A stretch of 64,000 bases of DNA from Paracoccaceae bacterium (GCA_019911965.1 JAIOJF010000009.1:1-64000); one strand, 5' to 3'; positions 26,885-36,267 are shown, counted from the first letter of the stretch. Notes: a model not told the origin generated them from the sequence alone. Program-made: numbers and translations.

Positions 26885-27424
26885 GTGCGGCGCTCCTCCA
26901 TCGGTCTGGCGCCTACGAAACGCCCGGTTGCGGTATCGCGGTGGGTTTCGGGGAAGGGCGGCGGATTGTCAAGCGGCAAGGTGGGGGTGGTGTTGGATTG
27001 GCGAGAGCGGGGGGTTGGGCTGGCGGTGTATTCACGCGCGATGGCGATTGGCTGATGGCCGGGCTGACTGACCGGATGTGGTACTTGCTGGCCGGTCGGC
27101 CGCAACTTGGTTCGTCAACTGACCAGTTGACCGACCGACCACCCGACTAGTCCACTAGTCGATTGGTCGAACCGTCGAACAGGTCACCAATCCTGTGGCC
27201 GACTGACCAAACCTCCGGCCAACCGACCGGTTCATCAACCGACCGATCACATGGCCAATCGTCCCACCCATAGAACCGTCATCTGGCCTGTCTCCAAGCT
27301 CGGTCGACGCAATCGCCATGCCGCCACCGCCTTGCTCAGGCCATCTACCCGCCCGGACCGGCACCCGGCCCTTGAGGCATGCCGGGCGTTGCGCCATAGT
27401 CCCGCGCAAAACCCGGAGCCTGCG
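26885..27424. other. 540-bp intergenic gap with a cluster of short inverted repeats
   Basis: This is the only gene-free stretch over 300 bp. The thrS-proximal half is G-rich and without visible genes. From 27090 to 27232 there are five small inverted repeats in about 145 bp: GGCCG/CGGCC, GTCAACT/AGTTGAC, GACTAGT/ACTAGTC, GATTGGT/ACCAATC and AACC/GGTT. The stretch is rich in GACC and GGTC tetranucleotides. Open frames here have no homology I recognise. A divergent promoter region for thrS and the hydrolase must lie within it, but I cannot place it with confidence. Confidence 0.7.
27090..27232. repeat. Array of five short inverted repeats
   Basis: The units are: 27090-27101 (5-bp arms, 2-nt spacer), 27114-27131 (7-bp arms, GACC spacer), 27145-27160 (7-bp arms, 2-nt spacer), 27161-27192 (7-bp arms, 18-nt spacer) and 27221-27232 (4-bp arms, GACC spacer). 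The second and third are perfect. The base composition differs from flanking genes. This is not CRISPR-like: the units differ and spacers are irregular. Confidence 0.65.
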
Positions 27425-28180
27425 ATGAATATTCAAACCCTGGAAACCCCGAGCGGACGGCGGATCGCCTATGAACACCTTGCCGGCGACGGCCCGGCCA
27501 TCGCGTTTCTCGGCGGGTTCAAATCCGACATGACCGGCACCAAGGCGATCTATCTTCGCGAATATGCCCGCGCGAAAGGCCGGGAATTCCTCAGGTTCGA
27601 TTATTCCGGCCACGGCCAGTCGTCGGAAGATTTCGAGGATGGCTGCATTGGCGACTGGGCGGAAGACGCCATCGCCGCGATCTCGGCCCTGACAAAGGGC
27701 AAGGTGATCCTGGTCGGCTCGTCCATGGGCGGCTGGATCGCGCTTCTGGTGGCGCGTGCGATGCCGGAGCGCATCGCCGGGCTGGTCGGCATCGCTTCCG
27801 CACCCGATTTCACCGAGGATTCCATGTGGGCCAGTTTCGATGCGTCCCAGCGCAAGGTTCTGGCCGAAAAGGGGCGGCTTGAACTGCCCTCGGAATATTC
27901 CCACGAGCCTTACGTGATCACCAACCGCCTGATCGAGGATGGCCGCAACCGGCTGGTCCTGCGTTCACCTTTGAGCCTGCCCTTCCCGGTACGCCTGTTG
28001 CAGGGCACGGCGGATGAGGATGTGGATGTCTCGGTCGCATTGCGCCTGCTCGATCACGCCACCGGCGACGATATCCGCCTGACGCTGGTGAAAGGTGCCG
28101 ACCATCGGTTTTCCGAACCGGCAAACCTGGCGCTGATCCGAAAGGCGATCCATTCGGTGACGATGGCAGCGAAAGGATAG
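27425..28180 (+). CDS. Alpha/beta hydrolase (ABHD10-like thioesterase family)
   Basis: A 251-residue protein. The fold marks are FLGGFKSDMTGTKA (oxyanion loop), RFDYSGHGQSS, the nucleophile elbow GSSMGGW with Ser near 99, and a late Asp and His (GTADEDVDV, KGADHRFSEP). The blocks resemble mitochondrial ABHD10, an acyl-protein thioesterase/esterase. Homologues are common in alphaproteobacteria. The substrate is unknown. The next gene, a second hydrolase of another subfamily, starts 3 nt after its stop. Confidence 0.85.
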   Translation: MNIQTLETPSGRRIAYEHLAGDGPAIAFLGGFKSDMTGTKAIYLREYARAKGREFLRFDYSGHGQSSEDFEDGCIGDWAEDAIAAISALTKGKVILVGSSMGGWIALLVARAMPERIAGLVGIASAPDFTEDSMWASFDASQRKVLAEKGRLELPSEYSHEPYVITNRLIEDGRNRLVLRSPLSLPFPVRLLQGTADEDVDVSVALRLLDHATGDDIRLTLVKGADHRFSEPANLALIRKAIHSVTMAAKG

Positions 28181-28183
28181 CCA

Positions 28184-29089
28184 ATGGCCGGTGCGCCGCA
28201 GGCCACGCCGACACGCTTCGATGCCGCCCGGATCGGCCCGGACCCCGAGGCTTACCTGGCCGCCGGCGAAGCCCGGTTCGCCGGTCTGCGACCGGGAACA
28301 GCGAAACAGATCGTCTGGGCCGGACAGGCAGGCAACAAGACCCCGCTCTCGCTGGTCTATGTTCACGGCTGGTCGGCCTCGCTGGAAGAGCTTCGCCCGG
28401 TGCCCGATCTCGTGGCCAGGGCCCTTGGGGCCAACCTGTTCCTGACACGGCTGAGCGGTCACGGGCTGGACGGCGCGGCGCTGGCAGCGGCTGGCCCGGA
28501 CGACTGGCTGGCCGATTCCGGCGAGGCGCTGGCGGTCGGGCAATGCCTGGGCGACAGGGTGATCCTGTTCGGCACCTCCACCGGTGCGGCCCTGGTGGCA
28601 TACCTTGCCGCGCATGCGGTTGCGGACATACCGCTGGCGGGCGCGGTGCTGGTCTCGCCGAATTTCCGCATCGCGGGGCGGTTTGGCGATCTGCTGACCT
28701 GTCCGGCCCTCAGTCTGATCGCGCCGCTTCTGGCCAAAAGGATCGAACATTACCCCGGCCACAACGACAGGCACGATTACTTCTGGACCCGCTCCTACCC
28801 GAGCAGCGCCGTGCTGCCGCTGGCACGCCTCGTGCAGCTTGTACGCCAGTGCGATTTCGCCGCCACCGGTGTTCCGGCGCTGTTCATCTACAACATGAAG
28901 GACAACGTGGTGCGCCATGATGAAACCGAACGGGTGATTGCCGCCTGGGGCGGGCCGGTTTCGGTGATGCAGCCGGATATCCCCGAGGATCAGATGCATG
29001 GCGTACATGTACTGGCGGGCGATATCCTCAGCCCGTCCCGCACCGCGCCTGTGGCCGAACGGATCATTGCCTGGGCGCGTGAATTGTAG
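28184..29089 (+). CDS. Alpha/beta hydrolase, substrate unknown
   Basis: A 301-residue protein with a clear hydrolase fold: VYVHGWSASLEEL (oxyanion hole), RLSGHGLDGAAL, the nucleophile in FGTSTGAALVAY, NMKDNVVRHD for the acid, and DQMHGVHV for the His. It is cotranscribed with the preceding hydrolase. Nothing near it suggests a pathway. It has no signal peptide, so a cytoplasmic carboxylesterase or thioesterase is the plain reading. Confidence 0.8.
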   Translation: MAGAPQATPTRFDAARIGPDPEAYLAAGEARFAGLRPGTAKQIVWAGQAGNKTPLSLVYVHGWSASLEELRPVPDLVARALGANLFLTRLSGHGLDGAALAAAGPDDWLADSGEALAVGQCLGDRVILFGTSTGAALVAYLAAHAVADIPLAGAVLVSPNFRIAGRFGDLLTCPALSLIAPLLAKRIEHYPGHNDRHDYFWTRSYPSSAVLPLARLVQLVRQCDFAATGVPALFIYNMKDNVVRHDETERVIAAWGGPVSVMQPDIPEDQMHGVHVLAGDILSPSRTAPVAERIIAWAREL

Positions 29090-29109
29090 CTGCTGCCGGG
29101 CCGCAGGCG

Positions 29110-29322
29110 CTACAGCATCACCCCGACAACCACCATCATCAGCCCCAGCGCCGATACGCCCATCGCCGCCATGTTCAGCGCCACCACCTTTTGCAGCCGC
29201 GCCTGCATGGCCTCGCCGCTCAGCCCGGCGCGCTTTGCCGATATGGCCAGCCAGATGCAATAGCCAAGCCCGCCAAGGCCTGCCAGCGCCACCACGCTGC
29301 CGATCGGGATGAGGATGTCCAT
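29110..29322 (-). CDS. Small two-helix membrane protein, unknown function
   Basis: A 70-residue protein from an ATG at 29322 with AGGAG about 9 nt upstream. Two hydrophobic helices (about 5-29 and 47-69) flank a short basic loop (SAKRAGLSGEAMQARLQK). The layout looks like small Rhodobacterales inner-membrane proteins annotated as hypothetical. A longer reading frame upstream in the same phase lacks coding character. It is convergent with the second hydrolase and divergent from gapR. Confidence 0.7.
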   Translation of the reverse strand: MDILIPIGSVVALAGLGGLGYCIWLAISAKRAGLSGEAMQARLQKVVALNMAAMGVSALGLMMVVVGVML

Positions 29323-29461
29323 GCGATACCGCTCCTGTCTGTTCGGCCCCGGCCTTAAAGAAATCCCCCCCGGCCTGCAAGCCGGGCCTTGAAGGGCGGC
29401 GCAGGCAGGGCTAGGAAAGGCCTCCCGCCGCCAGCCACCAAGCCTACAAAGGACAAGCCCA

Positions 29462-29719
29462 ATGGACGATTTTCCCAGCGATGCCACCACCCGAGTCGCC
29501 CGCGACGAATTGCGCGCCTTCGTCGAGCGCTTCGAGCGGCTGGAGGCGGAGAAGAAAGACATCGCCGACCAGCAGAAAGAGGTGATGGCCGAGGCCAAAT
29601 CACGCGGCTATGACACCCGCGTTCTGCGCAAGGTCGTGGCGCTCAGAAAGCGCGATCCGCAGGATCTGTCCGAGGAAGAGGCGATCCTTGAATTGTACAA
29701 GGAAGCGCTGGGCATGTGA
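29462..29719 (+). CDS. GapR-type DNA-binding protein (DUF2312)
   Basis: An 85-residue protein matching DUF2312 throughout: [41 protein letters not shown] and [12 protein letters not shown] (in parts). In Caulobacter GapR is a nucleoid protein that forms a clamp on overtwisted DNA ahead of replication and transcription, and it is essential or nearly so. Residues 20-50 are the predicted coiled coil, followed by the basic segment. A perfect 9-bp hairpin follows the gene. Confidence 0.93.
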   Translation: MDDFPSDATTRVARDELRAFVERFERLEAEKKDIADQQKEVMAEAKSRGYDTRVLRKVVALRKRDPQDLSEEEAILELYKEALGM

Positions 29720-29754
29720 GGCCCGGGATTACGTCGGACACGGCGAATGCCAAG

Positions 29755-29783
29755 AAACCCGGCACGGAGAACCAGCCGGGTTT
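29755..29783. terminator. Bidirectional hairpin terminator between gapR and the NYN gene
   Basis: AAACCCGGC (29755-29763) pairs perfectly with GCCGGGTTT (29775-29783) across an 11-nt loop. The A-run on one side and T-run on the other fit termination in both directions between two convergent genes. Confidence 0.75.
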
Positions 29784-29810
29784 CATGTTATCTGGCAAGG
29801 CCGAATTGGC

Positions 29811-30386
29811 TTATTCGTCGGCCATCTCGACATCGCTGCCGCGCGATGCCTGTTCGGGGCGCGGCGGTCTGCCGATCACGTCCTTCAGCTCGTCCAGTTC
29901 GATGAAATTGTCGGCCTGGCGGCGCAGTTCATCGGCGATCATCGGCGGCGACGAGCGGATCGTCGATACCACCGAAACCCGCACGCCCTGGCGTTGCAGC
30001 GATTCCACCAACGGGCGGTAATCGCCGTCGCCCGAGAAGATCACGATGTGATCGACCCTCGGTGCCAGTTCCATCGCATCGACCGTCAACTCGATGTCCA
30101 TGTTGCCCTTGACCTTGCGCCGGCCCATGGAATCCGTGAATTCCTTTGCCGGTTTGGTCACCATCGAAAAGCCGTTATAGTTCAGCCAGTCGACCAGCGG
30201 GCGGATCGGCGAGTAATCGTCGTTTTCCAGAAGCGCCGTGTAGTAGAAAGCACGTAACAGCTTGCCCCGGCGCATGAATTCAGACCGTAGCAGCTTGTAG
30301 TCGATGTCAAATCCCAGCGCCTTGGCGGCAGCATAGAGGTTTGAACCATCTATGAAGAGGGCGAGCCTCTCGTCGCGGTAGAACAT
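29811..30386 (-). CDS. NYN domain (LabA/DUF88) protein, putative ribonuclease
   Basis: A 191-residue protein from MFYRDERLALF (30386). The PIN-like NYN fold shows its acidic residues: LFIDGSNLYAAA, MDIELTVDAM, HIVIFSGDGDYRPLVE. The C-terminal tail is acidic and likely disordered. The family is thought to act on RNA, but the target is unknown. It is convergent with gapR and divergent from folK across a 115-bp AT-rich gap. Confidence 0.9.
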   Translation of the reverse strand: MFYRDERLALFIDGSNLYAAAKALGFDIDYKLLRSEFMRRGKLLRAFYYTALLENDDYSPIRPLVDWLNYNGFSMVTKPAKEFTDSMGRRKVKGNMDIELTVDAMELAPRVDHIVIFSGDGDYRPLVESLQRQGVRVSVVSTIRSSPPMIADELRRQADNFIELDELKDVIGRPPRPEQASRGSDVEMADE

Positions 30387-30501
30387 AATAGTTCCCTGTT
30401 CCAAATGCCAGTTTCATCAATGTCCGTGAGTGGTATGGATATTCTGATCATAGATGAAACATCATATTGCACCAAAATAACCGAAAGCGGGGCGTCTTCA
30501 A

Positions 30502-31092
30502 GTGGCATCAACTCAAAGTTCCGCGACGGATTTTCTGATTGCGCTGGGCGCGAACCTGCCGTCGAAACGCGGGGGTTTACGCGACACTTTCACGGTCGCG
30601 CTACAGTTGTTGGCAGGCGAATCGCTGGAGGTGCTGGCGATCAGCCGGCTGTATTCCACACCGGCGGTTCCGGCGGGGTCGGGGCCGGATTTCCTGAACG
30701 CGGCGGTGCTCGTGCGCAGCGATCTGCCGCCCGGCGAGGTGCTGGCGGCACTCCACCGCATCGAAACCGCGCTGGGCCGGACCCGTGATCGGCGCTGGGG
30801 CGCGCGGGTGATCGATCTTGATCTGCTGGCCGCCGGTGCAACCGTGCTGCCCGATGCCGCAACCGTCAGCCGCTGGATGGATCTCGCCCCCGGCGAACAG
30901 GCGGCAATGGTGCCGGACCGGCTGATCCTGCCGCATCCGCGCCTGCATCACCGCGCCTTCGTGCTGTTGCCGCTGGGCGATATCGCGCCGGACTGGCGGC
31001 ATCCGCTGACCGGCCGCACAGTGGCGGACATGCGCGATGGTCTTGACCCGGAGGCGCTGAAGGGCATCGCGGTGCTGGAGGATCAGGCCTAG
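30502..31092 (+). CDS. folK: 2-amino-4-hydroxy-6-hydroxymethyldihydropteridine pyrophosphokinase
   Basis: HPPK transfers pyrophosphate from ATP to 6-hydroxymethyl-dihydropterin in folate synthesis. The 196-residue protein starts at GTG (30502). Motifs: LIALGANLPS, SRLYSTPAV, DFLNAAVLV, and RWGARVIDLDLL, the family signature containing the metal-binding Asp pair, then LILPHPRLHHRAFVLLPL. The protein is slightly longer than E. coli FolK because of an insert before LPHPR. It is convergent with the EamA gene, 3 nt apart. Confidence 0.95.
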   Translation: MASTQSSATDFLIALGANLPSKRGGLRDTFTVALQLLAGESLEVLAISRLYSTPAVPAGSGPDFLNAAVLVRSDLPPGEVLAALHRIETALGRTRDRRWGARVIDLDLLAAGATVLPDAATVSRWMDLAPGEQAAMVPDRLILPHPRLHHRAFVLLPLGDIAPDWRHPLTGRTVADMRDGLDPEALKGIAVLEDQA

Positions 31093-31095
31093 GAT

Positions 31096-31995
31096 TTACT
31101 CCACCGCCGGGCGGATCGAATGCTCGCGCCACAGCACATAAAGCCCTGCCGCGATGGTGATGGCGATGCCGATGGCCGCCAGCCCGTTCGGCAGGTCGCG
31201 GAACACCAGCCAGCCGATGATCGTGGCAAACGGGATTTCCAGGTATTGCACAGGCGCCAGCGTCGCCGACGGCGCGAATCTGAGCGACCATGTCATCAGC
31301 AGATGTGCCACCGTGCCGATCACCCCGATGGCCGCCAGCAGCGTCACCTCGATTGCTCCCGGAAACACCAGCCCGCCACCCTCGATCCCGCTCAGCCACC
31401 CGGCCAGCACCACGACCGCCAGGATCGGCACCGCCATTGCTCCGCTTAACGCCTGCAACGTCAAAGGATCGGCCGATTTCGCCACCTGCCGTGTGACCAG
31501 CATGAACAGCGCGAACACCAGGGCCACCAGCAGGGGCAGCAGGGCCGGCCAGCCGACGGCCGCGAAATTCGGCTGGATCACCAGCAAGGTTCCGGCAAAG
31601 CCGACGCCGCAGGCCGCCAGCCGGTGCGGCCCGACCTCCTCGCCCAGCACGGTACGGCCCAGCAGCAGCATGATGAACGGCATCACGAAGGCAATCGCCA
31701 AGGCATCCGCCAGCGGCAGGTATCTGAGCGAGGCATACATCGCGCCGGAGCCGATGATATGCAGGATGGTGCGCAACAGGGTCAGCCACAGCACCCGCGC
31801 ACTGGCCGGGACATAACCGCCGATCCACCAGATCAGCGCCACCAGTAACACCGCCTGCACGCCGAACCGCACCAGTAGCATCTCAGCCAGCGGGATCGTG
31901 CCGCCCAGCACCTTGGCAATCGAATCGCCCAAAGGTGCCAGGATGCAGAACCCGATCATCAGAAGGATGCCGGTGAAAGGTCTGTCCTGAGCCAT
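31096..31995 (-). CDS. EamA/DMT family transporter
   Basis: A 299-residue membrane protein with ten TM helices in two EamA halves (GDSIAKVLGGTIPLAEMLLVRFG; LRFAPSATLAPVQYLEIPFATIIGWLVF, in parts). The start at MAQDRPFTG (31995) is taken from family length. The frame is open far upstream but that part is low-complexity. It is a putative metabolite exporter of unknown substrate, divergent from rpoZ. It is a distinct paralogue of the EamA gene at 17837-18718. Confidence 0.88.
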   Translation of the reverse strand: MAQDRPFTGILLMIGFCILAPLGDSIAKVLGGTIPLAEMLLVRFGVQAVLLVALIWWIGGYVPASARVLWLTLLRTILHIIGSGAMYASLRYLPLADALAIAFVMPFIMLLLGRTVLGEEVGPHRLAACGVGFAGTLLVIQPNFAAVGWPALLPLLVALVFALFMLVTRQVAKSADPLTLQALSGAMAVPILAVVVLAGWLSGIEGGGLVFPGAIEVTLLAAIGVIGTVAHLLMTWSLRFAPSATLAPVQYLEIPFATIIGWLVFRDLPNGLAAIGIAITIAAGLYVLWREHSIRPAVE

Positions 31996-32158
31996 CGCGC
32001 GACTATAAAAACCGCCCCGCGCGGGCGCAATGTCGCTGATCGGAGTTTCCAGCCCCCTTGCAGGCCTTGATGAAACGGGCAAAACCGCTTGTAATCTGCA
32101 CCGAAGCGCCATAAATAGCGGGTTCTTCCGCCCTGACCCTGAACAAGTGGAGCGCCCG

Positions 32159-32515
32159 ATGGCCCGTGTAACCGTTGAAGATTGTGTCGACAAGATTCCG
32201 AACCGCTTCGAACTGGTGATGCTGGCGTCGCACCGCGCCCGCGAACTGGCCGCCGGCACACCGCTTACGATCAGCCGCGACAATGACAAGAACCCGGTCG
32301 TGGCGCTGCGCGAGATTGCCGAGGAAACCCTGACGGCAGAGCAGTTGCGCGAAAGCTATATCGCCTCGAACCAGACCGAGATCGAGGTTGATGAACCGGA
32401 AGACGACCAGATGTCGCTGCTGATGGGTGCGGGCCGCGAAGACGACCGCCCCGAAGACGACATGTCCGAGGAAAACCTGCTGCGCGCCCTGATGGAAGCC
32501 CAGGAGCAGCGCTGA
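32159..32515 (+). CDS. rpoZ: DNA-directed RNA polymerase omega subunit
   Basis: A 118-residue protein starting [20 protein letters not shown], the invariant omega N-terminus, followed by [12 protein letters not shown] and [15 protein letters not shown]. Omega helps beta-prime fold and is part of the ppGpp binding site on RNA polymerase. It is followed by the ppGpp synthetase/hydrolase gene after 49 bp. The acidic C-terminal tail is longer than in E. coli, usual for alphaproteobacteria. Confidence 0.97.
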   Translation: MARVTVEDCVDKIPNRFELVMLASHRARELAAGTPLTISRDNDKNPVVALREIAEETLTAEQLRESYIASNQTEIEVDEPEDDQMSLLMGAGREDDRPEDDMSEENLLRALMEAQEQR

Positions 32516-32521
32516 ACCAAG

Positions 32522-32539
32522 GCGCCGTCCCTACGGCGC
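32522..32539 (+). terminator. Hairpin between rpoZ and rsh
   Basis: GCGCCGT (32522-32528) and ACGGCGC (32533-32539) form a perfect 7-bp stem with a CCCT loop. No T-run follows, so it may only attenuate or protect the rpoZ message rather than end transcription fully. The rsh ribosome binding site (AAAGGAG) lies just after it. Confidence 0.5.
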
Positions 32540-32564
32540 GCTGCCGCCGAAAGGAGCGGGCCAT

Positions 32565-34688
32565 ATGATCGATGTCGAAGATCTGGTCGATCTGGTTCGC
32601 AGCTACAATCCGAATTCCAATGCGGGCCTGATCCGTGCCGCCTATGGCTACGGCAAGGCGATGCATGAAGGGCAGTTCCGGTCGTCCGGCGAGCCCTATT
32701 TCAGCCACCCGGTCGAGGTTGCCTGGATTCTGGGCGAACAGCGGATGGACGATGCCACCATCGTCACCGCACTTCTGCACGACACGATCGAAGACACCAA
32801 ATCGACCTATGGCGAGATCACCCGGCGCTTCGGCGACGAGGTGGCGCAACTGGTCGATGGCGTCACCAAGCTGACCAACCTGCAACTGGGATCGTCGGAA
32901 ACCAAGCAGGCAGAGAACTTCCGCAAGCTGTTGATGGCAATGTCCAAGGACCTCAGGGTCCTGCTGGTCAAGCTGGCCGACCGCCAGCACAACATGCGCA
33001 CGATCAAGCATCTGCCGCTGGAAAAACAGCAGCGCAAGGCGCGCGAGACGATGGAGATTTTCGCCCCGCTGGCCGGTCGCATGGGCATGCAGCATATGCG
33101 CGAGGAACTGGAAGATCTGGCCTTCCATGTGCTGAATGCCGAAGGCCGCTCGTCGATCATCCGCCGCTTTCTGACGCTGCGCAGCCAGACCGGCGACCTG
33201 ATCCCGAAAATCACCGACGATATCCGCCAGGTGCTGCAAAAGCACGGCATCGAGGCCGAGGTGGCGGGCCGCGAAAAGAAGCCCTATTCGATCTGGCGCA
33301 AGATGCAGGAGAAAAAGGAGGGCTTCTCGCGGCTGTCCGACATCTACGGCTTTCGCATCATCACCGCCGATATCGAGGATTGCTATCGCGTGCTGGGGGC
33401 GGTGCATCAGAACTGGGCGGCGGTGCCGGGGCGGTTCAAGGATTATATCAGCCAGCCGAAATCGAACGGCTACCGGTCGATCCACACCACCGTATCGGGC
33501 CGAGATGCCAAGCGCGTGGAAATCCAGATCCGCACCCGCCAGATGCATGAGGTGGCCGAGGCAGGCGTTGCCGCACATTGGTCCTACAAGGATGGCCAGC
33601 GGGCGGAAAACCCCTTTGCCGTCGATCCGTTCAAATGGCTGGCGGCCCTGACCGAGAGGTTTGAAAGCGCCGAGGATCACGACGATTTCCTTGAAAGCGT
33701 CAAGCTGGAGATGTTCTCGGACCAGGTGTTCTGCTTTTCACCCAAAGGCGAGGTGATCAAGCTGCCGCGCGGGGCCACGCCGATTGATTTTGCCTTTGCC
33801 ATCCATACCCGCATCGGCTCGGCCTGTGTCGGGGCCAAGGTCGACAATATCCGCGTGCCGCTCTGGACTCGGCTCAGGAATGGCCAGTCGGTCGAGATCA
33901 TCACCGCCGAGGGCCAGCGCCCGCAATCGACCTGGATGGATATCGCGGTGACCGGGCGAGCGAAATCGGCGATCCGCCGCTCGCTCAAGGCGGAACGGCG
34001 CGAAGGCTCGATGCGGCTCGGGCGGGAACTGGCGCGGGTGGCTTTCGAGCAGGTCGGCAAGACGGTGTCGGACAAGGCGCTGGAAACCGCCGCGCGGCTT
34101 CTGGGGCTGGGCGATGCCCGCGAATTGCTGGCAATGCTGGGCGATGCCGAACTGACCGGGCGGCAGGTGACCGAGGCGCTGTATCCTGAATTGCAGCACG
34201 ACCCCGAAGCGGAAACCATCGACCCCGACCGCGCGATGGTCGGCCTGTCGGTCGGGCAGGTCGGCGAGCCGGCGAAATGCTGCCAGCCGGTGCCCGGAGA
34301 ACGCATCGTCGGCATCACCTTTCGCGGCCGCGGCGTGCAGGTGCATTCGATTGATTGCGACACGCTGGTCGATTTCGACGATCAGCCGGACCGCTGGATC
34401 GACATGCACTGGAGCGACGGCAAACACGCCGCCGAACACGGCACCACGCTGGAGATCACGCTGGCCAACGATGCGGGCGTGCTGGGGCGTATCTGCACAT
34501 TGATCGGCGAGCAGAACGCCAATATCTCGGACATGCAGTTCACCGACAAAAAGCCGGATTACTACAAGATGCTCGTAGACATTCAGGTCCGGGATGTGGA
34601 GCATCTGCATAACGTGATGACCGCCGTCGAGGCGGATTCGGGCGTGGCACAGATCGCGCGGCACAGGAAGGCGCCGGCGCGGGACTGA
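32565..34688 (+). CDS. rsh: Bifunctional (p)ppGpp synthetase/hydrolase (RelA/SpoT homologue)
   Basis: A 707-residue stringent-response enzyme. The hydrolase HD domain is intact (H48, then HDTIEDT at 72-78). The synthetase domain has YGFRI and R290-F-K-D293, the RxKD form of bifunctional enzymes rather than the acidic form of RelA-only proteins, then PKSNGYRSIHTTV. TGS (VFCFSPKGEVIKLPRGATPIDFAFAIH, in parts) and C-terminal ACT (LGRICTLIGEQNANISDMQ) domains follow. As the only member seen, it would both make and break ppGpp. A DUF2062 gene follows. Confidence 0.95.
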   Translation: MIDVEDLVDLVRSYNPNSNAGLIRAAYGYGKAMHEGQFRSSGEPYFSHPVEVAWILGEQRMDDATIVTALLHDTIEDTKSTYGEITRRFGDEVAQLVDGVTKLTNLQLGSSETKQAENFRKLLMAMSKDLRVLLVKLADRQHNMRTIKHLPLEKQQRKARETMEIFAPLAGRMGMQHMREELEDLAFHVLNAEGRSSIIRRFLTLRSQTGDLIPKITDDIRQVLQKHGIEAEVAGREKKPYSIWRKMQEKKEGFSRLSDIYGFRIITADIEDCYRVLGAVHQNWAAVPGRFKDYISQPKSNGYRSIHTTVSGRDAKRVEIQIRTRQMHEVAEAGVAAHWSYKDGQRAENPFAVDPFKWLAALTERFESAEDHDDFLESVKLEMFSDQVFCFSPKGEVIKLPRGATPIDFAFAIHTRIGSACVGAKVDNIRVPLWTRLRNGQSVEIITAEGQRPQSTWMDIAVTGRAKSAIRRSLKAERREGSMRLGRELARVAFEQVGKTVSDKALETAARLLGLGDARELLAMLGDAELTGRQVTEALYPELQHDPEAETIDPDRAMVGLSVGQVGEPAKCCQPVPGERIVGITFRGRGVQVHSIDCDTLVDFDDQPDRWIDMHWSDGKHAAEHGTTLEITLANDAGVLGRICTLIGEQNANISDMQFTDKKPDYYKMLVDIQVRDVEHLHNVMTAVEADSGVAQIARHRKAPARD

Positions 34689-34743
34689 CCCTTTGGGAAA
34701 GAGAGGCGCCGGCGGACCCCAAACAGCCGCCGGCCACAGGCGG

Positions 34744-35400
34744 ATGATGTTCAAGCGGCGCAAAAAGCTGAGCTGGACGGAACTGATCGTCGAGGGGATC
34801 TATCCCAAGGCGGGCTGGCGGCGTGCCATCAGCTATGTGGCGCATCGCCTGCGCCGCCTGCCCGATACGCCTTCCAAGATCGCACGCGGCGTCGGGCTTG
34901 GGGTTTTCGTCAGTTTCACGCCGTTTTTCGGGCTGCATTTCTTCATCGCGACGCTGCTGGCGGTGATCTTTCGCGGCAATGTGCTGGCCTCCCTGCTGGC
35001 CACCTTCGTTGGCAATCCGCTGACCTTCCCGTTCATCGTGGCGGGCAACCTGACGCTCGGTCACCTGATCCTCGGGCGCGGGCCGGACCCGGCGCACCAC
35101 AAATCCTTCTTTCGCCTGTTCGGCGATGCAAGCTGGGATTTCTGGAGCAATTTCAAGGCGCTGTTCACCGATGACGTGGCCGATTGGACCTATCTCGGGG
35201 AATTCATGAGCGGCGTTTTCATGCCCTATCTGGTGGGTGGGCTGGTGCCGGGTGTGGTGCTGGGACTGCTGGCCTATTTCCTCAGCCGCCCGGTCATCGC
35301 CGCCTATCAGCATCGCCGCAAGGGCCGGCTGCTGGAGCGGTTCAAGGAACGTCGCGCGCGCGTGTCCAGAAAGGCTGACGAGGCGCGGGACAATCCCTAG
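34744..35400 (+). CDS. DUF2062 membrane protein
   Basis: A 218-residue protein from the first of two adjacent ATGs (34744). DUF2062 pattern: DTPSKIARGVGLGVFVSFTPFFGLHFFIATLLA and RGNVLASLLATFVGNPLTFPF (in parts), then three further hydrophobic segments and a highly basic tail (HRRKGRLLERFKERRARV). The family lacks a known function. It sits between rsh and pdxJ, as in other Rhodobacterales. Confidence 0.88.
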   Translation: MMFKRRKKLSWTELIVEGIYPKAGWRRAISYVAHRLRRLPDTPSKIARGVGLGVFVSFTPFFGLHFFIATLLAVIFRGNVLASLLATFVGNPLTFPFIVAGNLTLGHLILGRGPDPAHHKSFFRLFGDASWDFWSNFKALFTDDVADWTYLGEFMSGVFMPYLVGGLVPGVVLGLLAYFLSRPVIAAYQHRRKGRLLERFKERRARVSRKADEARDNP

Positions 35401-35442
35401 CCTGAGGCCGGGGCGAATCAGAACTTTCACGAAAGGTCCGAC

Positions 35443-36222
35443 ATGCAAACAGATACGGCTAAAACCGCAAGGCCGGGCGGGCTGCGCCTTGGCGTCAATA
35501 TCGACCATGTCGCCACCGTCAGGAACGCGCGCGGCAGCGCCTATCCCGATCCGGTGCGCGCCGCCCTGCTGGCCGAGGCAAGCGGTGCCGACGGCATCAC
35601 CGCGCATCTGCGCGAGGATCGCCGCCATATCGGGGATGGCGATATCGAACGGCTGATGGACAGTCTGACGGTGCCGCTCAATTTCGAAATGGCGGCGACG
35701 CCGGAAATGCAGGCCATCGCGCTACGCCATACGCCGCATGCGGTGTGCCTCGTGCCGGAAAAGCGCGAGGAGCGCACCACCGAGGGCGGGCTGGAAGTGG
35801 CGCGCGAGGAAAACCGCCTGGCGCATTTCATCGCACCTTTGCGCGAGGCCGGGTGCCGGGTGTCGATCTTCATCGCAGCGGATGCCCGCCAGATCGAGGC
35901 GGCGGCGCGGATCGGCGCGCCGGTGGTCGAACTGCATACCGGTGCCTATTGCGATTTCCATGCCGAGGGCCGCCTGGCAGAACGCGACGCGGAACTGGCG
36001 CGGCTGGCCGAGATGGCGGCTTTTGCGCATTCGCTGGGGCTGGAGGTTCACGCCGGTCACGGTTTGACCTATGATACCGTGCAACCCGTCGCCGCCTTTC
36101 CGCAGGTGATCGAGCTGAATATCGGTCATTTCCTGATCGGCGAGGCGATTTTCGTCGGGCTTGAAACGGCAATGGCCGAGATGCGGCGGCTGATGCTGGC
36201 GGCGCGGGCAGGCAAGGGTTAG
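35443..36222 (+). CDS. pdxJ: Pyridoxine 5'-phosphate synthase
   Basis: PdxJ condenses 1-deoxyxylulose 5-phosphate with 3-amino-2-oxopropyl phosphate in vitamin B6 synthesis. The 259-residue TIM barrel has [66 protein letters not shown] and the C-terminal [11 protein letters not shown] and [12 protein letters not shown]. It precedes the secreted-protein gene and acpS. Confidence 0.97.
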   Translation: MQTDTAKTARPGGLRLGVNIDHVATVRNARGSAYPDPVRAALLAEASGADGITAHLREDRRHIGDGDIERLMDSLTVPLNFEMAATPEMQAIALRHTPHAVCLVPEKREERTTEGGLEVAREENRLAHFIAPLREAGCRVSIFIAADARQIEAAARIGAPVVELHTGAYCDFHAEGRLAERDAELARLAEMAAFAHSLGLEVHAGHGLTYDTVQPVAAFPQVIELNIGHFLIGEAIFVGLETAMAEMRRLMLAARAGKG

Positions 36223-36267
36223 GTGCTAGTGGGCGGGCCGCGCCGGAACACCAAATGGGAGAAGGCG

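Noticed and set aside
25100-27055. 651-codon open frame on the plus strand
   Set aside because: Antisense to thrS, whose motifs are complete.
27090-27232. CRISPR array
   Set aside because: Repeats differ in sequence and spacing; there is no constant repeat and no cas gene.
32089-32117. TTGTAA-N17-TAAATA promoter before rpoZ
   Set aside because: Only partial matches to consensus; alpha-proteobacterial promoters are too loose to call from this.
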